Source: Candidatus Zixiibacteriota bacterium (GTDB lineage: Bacteria > Zixibacteria > MSB-5A5 > GN15 > FEB-12). From it: a DNA stretch of 64,000 bases. The translations under genes were made by a program, and so were the position numbers. The DNA lies in assembly GCA_028289585.1 (NCBI GenBank), contig JANQPI010000035.1, positions 466,717 to 530,716 on the forward strand. The letters are read 5' to 3'. Below the pieces are notes generated by a model. The model made no database searches, had not been told where the DNA came from, and saw nothing but the letters and a program-made list of their open reading frames with translations. This document shows, in pieces, positions 42,837 through 51,073 of this stretch (the first letter of the stretch is position 1; each line of letters opens with the position of its first letter).

Positions 42837-43949
42837 GTGCCCGATCTCTTCTCACCACTCACACTGCGTGGAGTAACGATTCGTAACCGTATCGGTGTCT
42901 CGCCGATGTGCATGTATTCGGCGGTCAACGGTACGCCGAACGACTGGCAACTCGTCCATCTTGGCAGCCGCGCGGTCGGAGGCGCGGGACTGGTCATGAC
43001 CGAAGCGACGGCGGTCGTTCCCGAAGGGCGGATCACCCCCGGGTGTACGGGGATCTGGGATGATGCGCATATCGACGGGTGGCGTCGGGTCACTGAGTTT
43101 CTCAGGACCTACGGTGCGACTTCCGCGATTCAACTCGCCCATGCCGGACGCAAAGCGTCGTATCGCCGCCCGTGGGACCATCGGGACCGCACCGACCGGC
43201 GGATCTACCCCGACGCGGGGGAGGAGTGGGATAAAGGCTGGGACCGAGCCGATGCCCCGTCGGCGATCCCGTTCCGGCCGAACGATCATGTTCCGCATGA
43301 GATGACGATCGACGAAATCCATGCTCTCCAACGACGCTGGGTTGCTGCTGCTGCACGAGCCAATGAGGCAGGTTTCGATGTTGTTGAGCTACATGGTGCG
43401 CATGGCTATCTGATCCATAGCTTTAACTCTCCGCTGAGTAACCAACGGACCGATGAGTACGGTGGATCGTTCGAGAATCGCACGCGCTTCGTCCGGGAAA
43501 TCGCCGCCGCAGTTCGCACGGTCTGGCCGAATCACAAGCCGCTCTTTGTTCGCCTTAGCTGCACCGACTGGGTCGACGGTGGCTGGACTGTTACGGACAG
43601 TGTGAAGCTGTCAGCAATGCTTAAGGACACTGGCGCCGACCTGATCGACTGTAGCTCCGGCGGGGCGACACCCGATGCCGAGATACCGGTCGGACCTGGT
43701 TTCCAGGTTCCCTTTGCCCAGCAGATTCGGAATGAGTCAGAGATCGCGACCGCCGCGGTCGGTGCAATCACCGAACCGGAGCAGGCGAACGAGATCATCT
43801 CGTCGGGTCAAGCGGACATGGTCTTCCTGGCGCGCGCGTTTCTGCGCGATCCGTATTGGGGCGTGCATGCGGCGGCGAAACTCGGCCGGTACAGTGATCT
43901 TGCGTATCCCGATCAATACGATTTCTTTATTGGTCGGGAGCCGATCTAA
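42837..43949 (+). CDS. NADH:flavin oxidoreductase, old yellow enzyme family (YqjM/NamA-like)
   Basis: It starts at GTG 42837 behind AGGAG. The 370-residue TIM barrel has the YqjM-type cysteine in 'VSPMCMYSA', 'HLGSRAVGGAGLVMTEATAV', the FMN/substrate residues of 'QLAHAGRKAS', the signature 'HGAHGYLIHSFNSPLSN' with 'RTDEYGGSFENR', and a C-terminal 'FLARAFLRDPYW'. It uses FMN and NAD(P)H to reduce activated C=C bonds, and such enzymes often serve in detoxification or oxidative stress. It is a single cytoplasmic gene flanked by non-coding regions; the right flank carries short repeats. Confidence 0.94.
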   Translation: MPDLFSPLTLRGVTIRNRIGVSPMCMYSAVNGTPNDWQLVHLGSRAVGGAGLVMTEATAVVPEGRITPGCTGIWDDAHIDGWRRVTEFLRTYGATSAIQLAHAGRKASYRRPWDHRDRTDRRIYPDAGEEWDKGWDRADAPSAIPFRPNDHVPHEMTIDEIHALQRRWVAAAARANEAGFDVVELHGAHGYLIHSFNSPLSNQRTDEYGGSFENRTRFVREIAAAVRTVWPNHKPLFVRLSCTDWVDGGWTVTDSVKLSAMLKDTGADLIDCSSGGATPDAEIPVGPGFQVPFAQQIRNESEIATAAVGAITEPEQANEIISSGQADMVFLARAFLRDPYWGVHAAAKLGRYSDLAYPDQYDFFIGREPI

Positions 43950-43977
43950 AGCCACACGTGGCATCGTCACGCGACAC

Positions 43978-44117
43978 GTCGTATTGAGACATTTCATCTA
44001 TGTCGCATTGAGGCGGTAACGTGTCAGATTGTGCTGTGACTAGTCACATCGAGGCGCGACTCGGTACAGCGAGAAGCTACTTCGGTCACATCGAGCCGCT
44101 CCCGCGTCACATCGAGC
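43978..44117 (+). repeat. Degenerate short repeats with about 21-bp phasing
   Basis: Five related 12-mers of the form GTCRCATYGAGS start at 43978, 44002, 44043, 44085 and 44106. The last two read GTCACATCGAGC, the third GTCACATCGAGG, the second GTCGCATTGAGG and the first GTCGTATTGAGA. The spacings are 24, 41, 42 and 21 nt, near multiples of two helical turns. The last copy continues into GTAGTCGAGATGCGAC, which forms a weak inverted repeat with it. They lie directly upstream of the pentapeptide-repeat gene. Confidence 0.6.
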
Positions 44118-44138
44118 GTAGTCGAGATGCGACACTGA

Positions 44139-45908
44139 TTGGATAATCAGCGAGGGGAGACATTCAGTGGCGGATACCGACACACCAGCAGCGATCACCA
44201 AACCTGCCAGGTCAAAATGCACGACGATAAACCGTGCGGCCGACCTTTGCACAACGGCGGCGAGACCTGTATCTGTCACTCCGATGATCCCAACAAAGAC
44301 ATTAGACTCTTTCAGCAGGAACTCGACGCTTTGCTGTCCAATATTGCCACTAGAGTGTTTGATTTTACTTCCTTTGTTTTCCCCGAATCTGGTTATCGGC
44401 TACCAAGCTCATACGGAAAAGCGGTTGCGTTCGACTATGCAACATTTCTGGGTGAAGCGAGGTTCAGAAATGTTCAGTTTCTAGGCGAGGCGAGATTCAT
44501 CGGTACCCGCTTCCTAGACTTAGCAGTCTTCGATGTTGTCCGATTTGATGGAAGCTCAGTTTTTTTTGCAGGTGCCAGATTTCAAAATATGGCAGGATTT
44601 AGTGCGGCAAGGTTTAAGGGACGAACAATTTTCAACGGTGCGAAGTTTCGAGGTTCTGAGCAGAACTTCGAGTACGCGACGTTTCATGACGAAGCACGTT
44701 TTTCGGCAACCAAGTTTCGCGGGTTTACAAGGTTCAACTTTGCCAAATTTTTGAATGAAGCTGTTTTCGCTGGTTCTGAGTTCGAAGATCATGCCATTTT
44801 TAAGAAAGTTGAGTTTTACGGTAAGGTTGACTTCTGGGGAACCAAATTTAGGGGCAAAGAGAATACAGCGGATTTCAGTTCAGCTGAATTCAAGAGCGAA
44901 GTAGACTTCTCCGGTGCCAAGCTTGAAGGCTTAGCAGTTTTCCAGTCTGCTGAGTTTCAGAGCAATGCGGATTTCTCTGCAGTTGAGTTTTGCGGAGGGG
45001 TAGACTTTCATCTGTTAAATGCCAATGAAAAAAGCCATGTAGTCTTTCTCGGTACTTTTTTTTTGAAGAACGCTTCCTTTTTCGGAGCAACTGTCAAAGG
45101 AAGAATCGACTTTCACTCAGCAAACTCAGCTGATCAGCAGCTTCGCTTTGTAGATTTCCGTGGCTGCGGAATCAATCAAGCACAGAAAGTTACCTTCAGG
45201 AATATGAGTCTTGAGAAGATCTTGCTTCTTGAAACTGACATCAGCAAAGAAGTGAGCTTTGTTAATGTTGTGTGGTATAGCAAATCAAAGTTCTTTGGAC
45301 TAGGAAGCAGTAAGATATTCGGATGGTTACCCCAATTCCTTGGTAGCAGTCCGACCCGAACTGCTGTGTATGATGAGGTTTGCCTTGACCCTGAAAACCC
45401 TTCAGCAGTGCAACAGGAGTTGTTTAATCACGAACTCGTAGCTCGCCTGTACCGCCAACTCCAAGCAAACTACATTGAAAACTACAACTACACCGAAGCC
45501 GGTGATTTTTACATTGGCGAACAGGAGATGCTACGAAAGAGCAAAGGCCGTTGGGGTCAGTTCTTTTCTACTAACTGTCTTTACAAGGTATTGTCGTACT
45601 ACGGTGAGAGCGTGGTCTTGCCAGTTTTCTGGCTACTGGTTACGTTGTGTGGATTCTCGTTATGGATACTATTCGAAACAAGCTATGATTGGGCCTGGGG
45701 AGGTCAGTTTCTACTATTCACTACTGACTTCTGGAACGCCTTCTTTAGGAACCTATCCTTTGTCGCGTTCAATCAAAGAGCGACTCTGGAAAAGTTTTCA
45801 GAACCGTACCAATGGGCTCTGATTGCAATCGAGCAGATCATTGTAGCCTCACTTATCACGCTTTTCATCCTGGCGCTGCGGCGTAAGTTCCGGCGGAAGT
45901 CGTTCTAG
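44139..45908 (+). CDS. Pentapeptide-repeat membrane protein with N-terminal Cys-rich motif
   Basis: The product (589 residues from TTG 44139) has an N-terminal Cys-rich segment ('CQVKMHDDKPCGRPL', 'ETCICHSDDPNKD') that could bind zinc. Pentapeptide-like repeats follow with aromatic centres (ARFRNVQFLGEARF..., FSAAEFKSEVDFSG-like) from about 85 to 390. A helical linker leads to two or three TM helices (about 497-520 and 560-582). Pentapeptide repeats form a right-handed quadrilateral beta-helix. The membrane part resembles two-TM ion-channel-like tails of similar proteins. The gene is clearly more AT-rich than its neighbours, has T8 and T9 runs inside coding sequence, and lacks a good in-frame start; the best ribosome site points to GTG 44167 in another frame. 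Probably acquired; function unknown. Confidence 0.78.
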   Translation: MDNQRGETFSGGYRHTSSDHQTCQVKMHDDKPCGRPLHNGGETCICHSDDPNKDIRLFQQELDALLSNIATRVFDFTSFVFPESGYRLPSSYGKAVAFDYATFLGEARFRNVQFLGEARFIGTRFLDLAVFDVVRFDGSSVFFAGARFQNMAGFSAARFKGRTIFNGAKFRGSEQNFEYATFHDEARFSATKFRGFTRFNFAKFLNEAVFAGSEFEDHAIFKKVEFYGKVDFWGTKFRGKENTADFSSAEFKSEVDFSGAKLEGLAVFQSAEFQSNADFSAVEFCGGVDFHLLNANEKSHVVFLGTFFLKNASFFGATVKGRIDFHSANSADQQLRFVDFRGCGINQAQKVTFRNMSLEKILLLETDISKEVSFVNVVWYSKSKFFGLGSSKIFGWLPQFLGSSPTRTAVYDEVCLDPENPSAVQQELFNHELVARLYRQLQANYIENYNYTEAGDFYIGEQEMLRKSKGRWGQFFSTNCLYKVLSYYGESVVLPVFWLLVTLCGFSLWILFETSYDWAWGGQFLLFTTDFWNAFFRNLSFVAFNQRATLEKFSEPYQWALIAIEQIIVASLITLFILALRRKFRRKSF

Positions 45909-45918
45909 GGTTGTATCA

Positions 45919-45946
45919 GCGGCAGCCGAGGGCGACTGCCGCTCAC
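45919..45946 (+). repeat. REP-like palindromic unit, left copy
   Basis: This 28-bp unit contains the inverted arms GCGGCAG and CTGCCGC around CCGAGGGCGA and ends CTCAC. It matches the unit at 46526-46553 in opposite orientation at 27 of 28 positions. It begins 11 nt after the pentapeptide gene and could also act as its transcript-end hairpin. Confidence 0.75.
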
Positions 45947-46059
45947 AAAAAAACAGCTGCCTCGCACGAATGAGAAACACGCTTTATGGCCTCTCGTACA
46001 TGTCGAGCCGAGTCGAGACATGACGGCAACAGGTCGATAAACTCAGAGTAGTGTTGACT

Positions 46060-46431
46060 ATGACAATTCAGCGTATCCACCATATACAGATTACCGTTAA
46101 TTGTGCCGACGAAGATGCCGCGCGGCAGTTCTACATCGACTTCCTCGGACTCCCCGAAATCGATAAACCGAACTCCCTCAAAGCACGTGGTGGTTTCTGG
46201 TGCCGGGTAGGTGACCGGGATCTCCATGTCGGGGTAGAGGAGGGTGTCGATCGACACGCCACCAAAGCTCACGTCGCCTACCAGGTCGATGACCTCAGTG
46301 ATTGGCGACGGAAGATCGAAGCTGCCGGACTGACAGTCAAAGACTCGATCCCGATTCCGGGTTACGACCGTTTCGAGTTCCGTGATCCGTTCGGCAATCG
46401 GGTGGAGCTGATCGAGGCACTACGTGGCTAG
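46060..46431 (+). CDS. VOC (glyoxalase/bleomycin-resistance fold) family protein
   Basis: The roughly 123-residue protein has one vicinal-oxygen-chelate unit pair: 'IHHIQITVNCADEDAARQFY', 'FLGLPEIDKP' and 'HVAYQVDDLSDWRRKIEAAG', then 'GYDRFEFRDPFGNRVELIEAL'. Metal ligands would be His near the start, His of 'KAHVAYQV' and the last Glu. The family includes glyoxalases, dioxygenases and antibiotic-binding proteins, and the substrate cannot be told. GTG 46051, TTG 46054 and ATG 46060 are possible starts, with no strong ribosome site. It lies alone between two inverted REP-like units. Confidence 0.88.
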   Translation: MTIQRIHHIQITVNCADEDAARQFYIDFLGLPEIDKPNSLKARGGFWCRVGDRDLHVGVEEGVDRHATKAHVAYQVDDLSDWRRKIEAAGLTVKDSIPIPGYDRFEFRDPFGNRVELIEALRG

Positions 46432-46525
46432 CCGCAGCTGCTGTCGTCCCGTCTCGACCAGGCTCGACGTGACAAGTACTAGTGACAGGGCGCTTTTTCA
46501 CTACTAGAGCGTCAGATCATAGTTG

Positions 46526-46553
46526 GTGAGCGGCAGTCGCCCTCGGCCGCCGC
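46526..46553 (-). repeat. REP-like palindromic unit, right copy (inverted)
   Basis: It is the inverted partner of the unit at 45919-45946, differing at one of 28 positions. The sequence identity does not extend into the flanks on either side, so it is a compact unit rather than the end of a longer terminal repeat. Confidence 0.75.
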
Positions 46554-46627
46554 CAGTAATCGTCCCATAAGATATATTATGTTAACATTACGGATAGACT
46601 AAGTAACTCCTTAGCGACTTGGTCTCT

Positions 46628-49111
46628 CTACCCTTTGACGACGATATTTAGAAGGCGGCCAGGAACGTAGATCTTCTTAACGACCGCTTTACCGTCGGTA
46701 TGCTGCTGAACACGACTCGAACCGAGTGCGACAGCCTCGATATCCCCCTGTCCGGCATCGGCTGCTACCGCAATCGTATCGCGCAACTTACCGTTGACCT
46801 GCACCGCAATCGTCACCTGATCGCCCGTTAAAGCCTCCGGATCAGCGCTCGGCCACGCCGATCGGAAGACGGAACCTTCCTGACCACAGCGCTGCCACAA
46901 CTCCTCAGCCAAGTGTGGTGCCATCGGTGCAATCAATTGAATAGCTGTTAGGATAACTCGATCATTGAGAGTATCACTTGAGATTTTGCTCGCGTCATAC
47001 TCACGGACCAACTCCATCAAGGCTGCAATACAGGTGTTGAACTGAAGCTTCTCTGAGTCTTCGTCGACCCGCTTGATCGTCTGATTGAGCTTCACGTAGA
47101 TATCACGTTCATAACCACTTAGCCCATCTCGACTCAATGATTGCTTGAGCGCATCAGTCGTTCCGCGATAGCTCTCTGCCAGCGGCCAGAAACGGTTGTG
47201 CGTGAATTTCTCAACACCGGTCACGGAATCATCCGACCAGAGCACCGGCATCTCCGACGGTGCGGTGAAGAACATCGCGAGCCGGCTGACGTCGATACCC
47301 CGCGTACGCATCAGTTCGATTGGAGAGACTACGTTCCCCTTTGATTTCGACATCACCTCCCCCTCGGCGTCCATCACCATTCCGTGATTGAACAAGCGCG
47401 TAGCTGGTTCATCGAAATCCAGGTAGCCAAGGTCCTTCAGCACCTTGGTGAAGAAGCGGAAGTAGATCAGATGCCCGGTCGCATGCGTGATCCCGCCGAT
47501 GTACAGATCGATCGGCATCCATGCCTTGACCTGGTCCCAGTTGGCGAGGGCGGTCTCGTTCTTCGGGTCGATGTAACGCAGGAAATACCACGACGAACAG
47601 ACGAACGTATCCATCGTATCGGCATCGCGCTCAGCAGGACCACCGCACTTTGGGCAGGTCGTATTAAGAAACTCGGGGACGTCGGCGAGCGGTGATCTCC
47701 CCTTCGGCATGTAGCTTTCGACTCGCGGCAGCACGACTGGCAACTGGTCGTCCGGGACGGCCTGGGGACCGCACTTTGGACAGTGAATGATCGGAATCGG
47801 ACAGCCCCAGTAGCGCTGGCGGGAGATCGACCAATCTTTCAGTTTGAAATTCGTCCGACGCCGTCCAAAACCTTCTGACTCGGCATAGGTGCTGAACGCA
47901 TTAATCGCTTCCTCGCCCGCCGGTATTCCGTCGAACTGACCGGAATTCTCAATGAACCCCGGACCTGCATAGGCATCGTCCATCTCGCTGATAACGAGTG
48001 ACACATCCGCTTTGGGGCGAATCACGAGCTTGAGTGGCAGGCCGTACTTCCTGGCAAAGGCGAAGTCTCGCTCGTCATGGGCAGGAACGGCCATAATCGC
48101 CCCGGTCCCGTAATGAGCCAGGACATAGTCTGCCACCCACAGTGGCACCCGCTCGCCGTTGTACGGGTTGATGACATACTTGCCGGTGAAGACCCCGTCT
48201 TTTTCCCCAGCGGCCGTGCGATCGATTTCGGACTTGGTCAGCGCCTGTTGGCGGTAGGCCGTTACTCGTTCGAGGTCGTCCCCGGTGAGGCCCAGGCGGT
48301 CGATCAGTTCGGATTCAGGAGCAACCACCATAAACGTTGCCCCGTAGATCGTATCCGGACGGGTGGTGTAAATCGGCAGCTTCTCCCCCGTCTCTTCGAC
48401 GGTGAAGTCGACCTCCAACCCGTAGGAGCGGCCAATCCACTCCGTTTGCATGCGGCGGACAGCATCCGGCCAGCCGGGCAGTTGTTCGAGATCATCGATT
48501 AACCGATCGGCGTACTTGGTGATCGCGAAGTACCACCCGACGAGTTCTTTCTTCTCGACTTTCGCTCCGGAACGCTCGGCGATACCGTCTTTGACTTGCT
48601 CGTTCGCCAGCACCGTCTTGTCAATCGGATCCCAGTTCACCCAGGTCTTCTTCTGAATGGCGAGGCCTTTCTTGAAGAACTGCGTGAATAGCCACTGCGT
48701 CCATTTGTAGTAGTCGGGGTCGCAGGATGCGACTTCACGACTCCAGTCGAACGAGATTCCTGCTTCCTGTAGCGTCGCCCGTGACATTGCGATGTTCTGA
48801 TTCGTCCAGTCAGCCGGATGGACGCCCCGCTTGATCGCGGCGCGTTCGGCCGGGAGGCCAAAGGCATCCCACCCAAACGGATGGAGCACCGCCTTACCGA
48901 GCATCAGCTGCTTCCGCGCCACAGCGTCGCCGATGATGTAATTGCGGAAATGCCCCATGTGGATGTCACCAGACGGGTAGGCAAACATGACGAGCATATA
49001 GAAGCTCTTCGCCGGATCGGGCTGATCGGGAGCTTCATAGAGCCGTGACTCGGCCCATTGGCGTTGCCAGGCTTTTTCGATAGCAGTGAAATCGTAGGTC
49101 TGCTCGGCCAC
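46628..49111 (-). CDS. leuS: Leucyl-tRNA synthetase
   Basis: The 827-residue enzyme charges tRNA-Leu. HIGH appears as HMGH at 51-54 ('AYPSGDIHMGHFRNYI') and KMSKS as 'VMSKSKGNVVSP' near 587. A CP1 editing domain sits in the middle ('TTRPDTIYGATFMVVAPE', 'VPAHDERDFAFARKYGLP'). A zinc-like Cys pair occurs in 'IPIIHCPKCG' with 'TTCPKCGGP'. The anticodon-binding and C-terminal domains are complete. Length is normal for bacterial LeuRS. It is a single gene on the minus strand, with 230 nt to the next, divergent gene. Confidence 0.97.
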   Translation of the reverse strand: MAEQTYDFTAIEKAWQRQWAESRLYEAPDQPDPAKSFYMLVMFAYPSGDIHMGHFRNYIIGDAVARKQLMLGKAVLHPFGWDAFGLPAERAAIKRGVHPADWTNQNIAMSRATLQEAGISFDWSREVASCDPDYYKWTQWLFTQFFKKGLAIQKKTWVNWDPIDKTVLANEQVKDGIAERSGAKVEKKELVGWYFAITKYADRLIDDLEQLPGWPDAVRRMQTEWIGRSYGLEVDFTVEETGEKLPIYTTRPDTIYGATFMVVAPESELIDRLGLTGDDLERVTAYRQQALTKSEIDRTAAGEKDGVFTGKYVINPYNGERVPLWVADYVLAHYGTGAIMAVPAHDERDFAFARKYGLPLKLVIRPKADVSLVISEMDDAYAGPGFIENSGQFDGIPAGEEAINAFSTYAESEGFGRRRTNFKLKDWSISRQRYWGCPIPIIHCPKCGPQAVPDDQLPVVLPRVESYMPKGRSPLADVPEFLNTTCPKCGGPAERDADTMDTFVCSSWYFLRYIDPKNETALANWDQVKAWMPIDLYIGGITHATGHLIYFRFFTKVLKDLGYLDFDEPATRLFNHGMVMDAEGEVMSKSKGNVVSPIELMRTRGIDVSRLAMFFTAPSEMPVLWSDDSVTGVEKFTHNRFWPLAESYRGTTDALKQSLSRDGLSGYERDIYVKLNQTIKRVDEDSEKLQFNTCIAALMELVREYDASKISSDTLNDRVILTAIQLIAPMAPHLAEELWQRCGQEGSVFRSAWPSADPEALTGDQVTIAVQVNGKLRDTIAVAADAGQGDIEAVALGSSRVQQHTDGKAVVKKIYVPGRLLNIVVKG

Positions 49112-49341
49112 GTTCGATTCTCCTCACGTCACGTAAGCCGGGAAGAAACCCGCCGGGGCGGCATCGATCAAGCTCGATCTGATTCTGCAATCAGGTGCAG
49201 GTCAACGACGCATCGCGAAGCGACCAAAACGAACGAGTTAGTTCCGGGTAGCTTCCCAACTATCATCGGCTTAGCGGGACCGTTCGCCAGTTTCCCGCTG
49301 TTGGCCCAGCGTTTGCATGAGTGGTTGGCGGAGAACTACTA

Positions 49342-49794
49342 ATGGAAACGACCCTCATTGAGTTGATGACCGACGCGACGATCGCGCAGCTGATCGGTCT
49401 GCTCATCGGTGCACTATTCTTCAGCGTTCTCGGTATTCGGGAGATCGCCGACGATCGCCCCGAGGGTTTTCTGCTCCTTACCTTTGGCCTGTTCTTCGCC
49501 GGTGGTCACTGCTGGCTGCTGTTCGGTAGCGATTCACTCTTCCGGCTGTCAAGCGTCTGGGACTGGTTCGTGCTGCTCCTCGCTCCGAGTTTGGTCCTGC
49601 TCTTCTCCGTGCGCGGCGTGGTCTGGGCCCTCCTCCGTCACCGCCGCGAGGCACTCGTTCGTATCTTCTTCGGGCTGACGCTCTTTGCCTTCACGACCAT
49701 GCTCAGTCAGGGTTGGCCAGTCGACGTGACTGGCGTGATCGCACTCTTCTACGCGATCACATTCGGCATGGTCGAGCTCCATCCAATCAGCTAA
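49342..49794 (+). CDS. Small membrane protein of unknown function
   Basis: ATG 49342 has GGAGA upstream and is preferred to GTG 49321. The 150-residue product has five or so hydrophobic helices (about 12-32, 38-60, 70-92, 103-120, 125-143) and ends 'FGMVELHPIS'. No motif is recognised. It is followed by an oxidative-stress pair, but a 126-nt gap makes co-transcription uncertain. Confidence 0.7.
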   Translation: METTLIELMTDATIAQLIGLLIGALFFSVLGIREIADDRPEGFLLLTFGLFFAGGHCWLLFGSDSLFRLSSVWDWFVLLLAPSLVLLFSVRGVVWALLRHRREALVRIFFGLTLFAFTTMLSQGWPVDVTGVIALFYAITFGMVELHPIS

Positions 49795-49920
49795 AGGGGA
49801 ACTCCCCCCGCTTCATCTCGTTGATTATTCCGACGGGTGAGACTTGAGCCGCCTGGCTCGCCGTTGTACTCTTACCCACAGATCGCACACTGTCATATTC
49901 GTGCCAAGAGGAGGGCATCT

Positions 49921-50361
49921 ATGATCGACATCGGTTCACCGGCCCCTGACTTCGAGCTTAAGAATCAGGATGGACAGCCGGTCAAGCTCAGCGATTACCG
50001 CGGTAAGCGAGTTCTACTCGCGTTTTATCCGTTCGCATTTTCGTCGGTTTGCGCCGACGAGTTCAGTTGTATTCGCGAGGACATGTCACAGTTTCGCAAT
50101 GACACGACGGAGGTCCTCGGTATCTCGGTCGACTCACACTACGCGCAAAAGGCGTTCGCCGATTCGCTTGGGATCACCCATCCCCTGTTGTCGGACTTTG
50201 GCAAAACCGCAACGGAGTCGTATGGTGTGTTGCGGCCGGAAGGCTTCTCCGAACGCGCGTATTTTGTTGTCGATCCGGAGGGGACCGTCGCCTGGAAACA
50301 GGTGATGCCGTCGCCAGGAGAACGGCTCGAAAACAGCGAACTGCTCGCAGTCCTCAAGTAA
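49921..50361 (+). CDS. Peroxiredoxin, AhpE-like
   Basis: ATG 49921 follows AGGAGG with good spacing; the longer frame upstream is not credible. The 146-residue enzyme has the peroxiredoxin motif PxxxSxxC at P37-C44 ('YPFAFSSVC'), a variant of PxxxTxxC. C50 lies six residues later ('EFSC'), and there is a conserved Arg in the C-terminal half. It reduces hydrogen peroxide and organic peroxides in the cytoplasm. The second Cys could act as resolving residue or be spare; AhpE is usually 1-Cys. The superoxide dismutase gene follows after 32 nt, so superoxide and peroxide removal are encoded together. Confidence 0.92.
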   Translation: MIDIGSPAPDFELKNQDGQPVKLSDYRGKRVLLAFYPFAFSSVCADEFSCIREDMSQFRNDTTEVLGISVDSHYAQKAFADSLGITHPLLSDFGKTATESYGVLRPEGFSERAYFVVDPEGTVAWKQVMPSPGERLENSELLAVLK

Positions 50362-50393
50362 TCCCGATCCAGGAAACATTGAAGGAAGAAACT

Positions 50394-50990
50394 ATGCCTC
50401 ACACACTTCCCGAACTTGGCTACGCGTACGACGCGCTGGAGCCGCATATCGACGCGCAGACAATGGAGATTCATCACTCCAAGCACCATAACGCATATGT
50501 GACCAAGCTAAACGCGGCACTTGACGGTCATGCTGACTGGGCCGACAAACCGATCGGTGAGTTAATCGCACATCTCAATGCCGTTCCGGAATCGATCCGC
50601 ACCGCGGTTCGCAACAACGGCGGTGGCCATCTTAATCACAGCTTCTTCTGGCCGCTTCTCAAGACGGGGGTTTCGATGTCCGGGCCGATCGTTGATGCGA
50701 TCAACGGAGCGTTCGGCTCGTTCGACGCGTTCAAAGAGCAGTTCTCCGCAGCCGCCGCCAATCAGTTTGGTTCAGGTTGGGCCTGGCTCGTCGATGATGG
50801 TGGCTCGTTGAAAGTCACCTCGACACCCAATCAGGACTCGCCGGTTACCGCCGGACAGAAACCGATTCTCGGTCTCGATGTCTGGGAACATGCTTACTAC
50901 CTGAAGTACCAGAACCGCCGACCGGACTACATCTCGGCGTTCTTCAGTGTCGTCAATTGGGACAGGGTCAACGAACACCTGAGCGGCTGA
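50394..50990 (+). CDS. sodA: Cytoplasmic superoxide dismutase (Mn-type signature)
   Basis: ATG 50394 follows GAAGGAAG; the upstream TTG at 50379 lies in front of that site. The 198-residue enzyme has ligands H27 ('EIHHSKHH'), His in '[11 protein letters not shown]', and Asp/His in '[12 protein letters not shown]'. The Gly of 'GGGH' and Gln of 'PNQDSP' are the pair usually seen in Mn-preferring enzymes, so Mn is more likely than Fe. There is no signal peptide, unlike the Tat paralogue at 6.4 kb. It forms an operon with the peroxiredoxin gene and converges on the CarH-like regulator gene. Confidence 0.94.
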   Translation: MPHTLPELGYAYDALEPHIDAQTMEIHHSKHHNAYVTKLNAALDGHADWADKPIGELIAHLNAVPESIRTAVRNNGGGHLNHSFFWPLLKTGVSMSGPIVDAINGAFGSFDAFKEQFSAAAANQFGSGWAWLVDDGGSLKVTSTPNQDSPVTAGQKPILGLDVWEHAYYLKYQNRRPDYISAFFSVVNWDRVNEHLSG

Positions 50991-51011
50991 GCGCTCAACT
51001 AGCGACAAAAA

Positions 51012-51050
51012 AACCGGATTGGGGTCATCGACCTCAATCCGGTTTCTTGT
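51012..51050. terminator. Bidirectional terminator between sod and the MerR gene
   Basis: A 15-bp stem (51012-51026 with 51030-51044, one G-T pair) has a three-base loop. A T-rich run follows on the right and an A run precedes it on the left, so it can stop transcripts from both sides. Confidence 0.92.
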
Positions 51051-51073
51051 TGTCGTTAAACTAGGTGTGCCGA

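Noticed and set aside
43978-44117. CRISPR array
   Set aside because: The repeats are only about 12 bp, degenerate and unevenly spaced, with no cas genes nearby.
45919-46553. Insertion sequence ends
   Set aside because: The inverted units enclose a VOC gene, not a transposase, and no target-site duplication is visible.
49112-49341. T-box or leader riboswitch upstream of leuS
   Set aside because: No T-box specifier or antiterminator motif and no terminator hairpin could be recognised on the minus strand.
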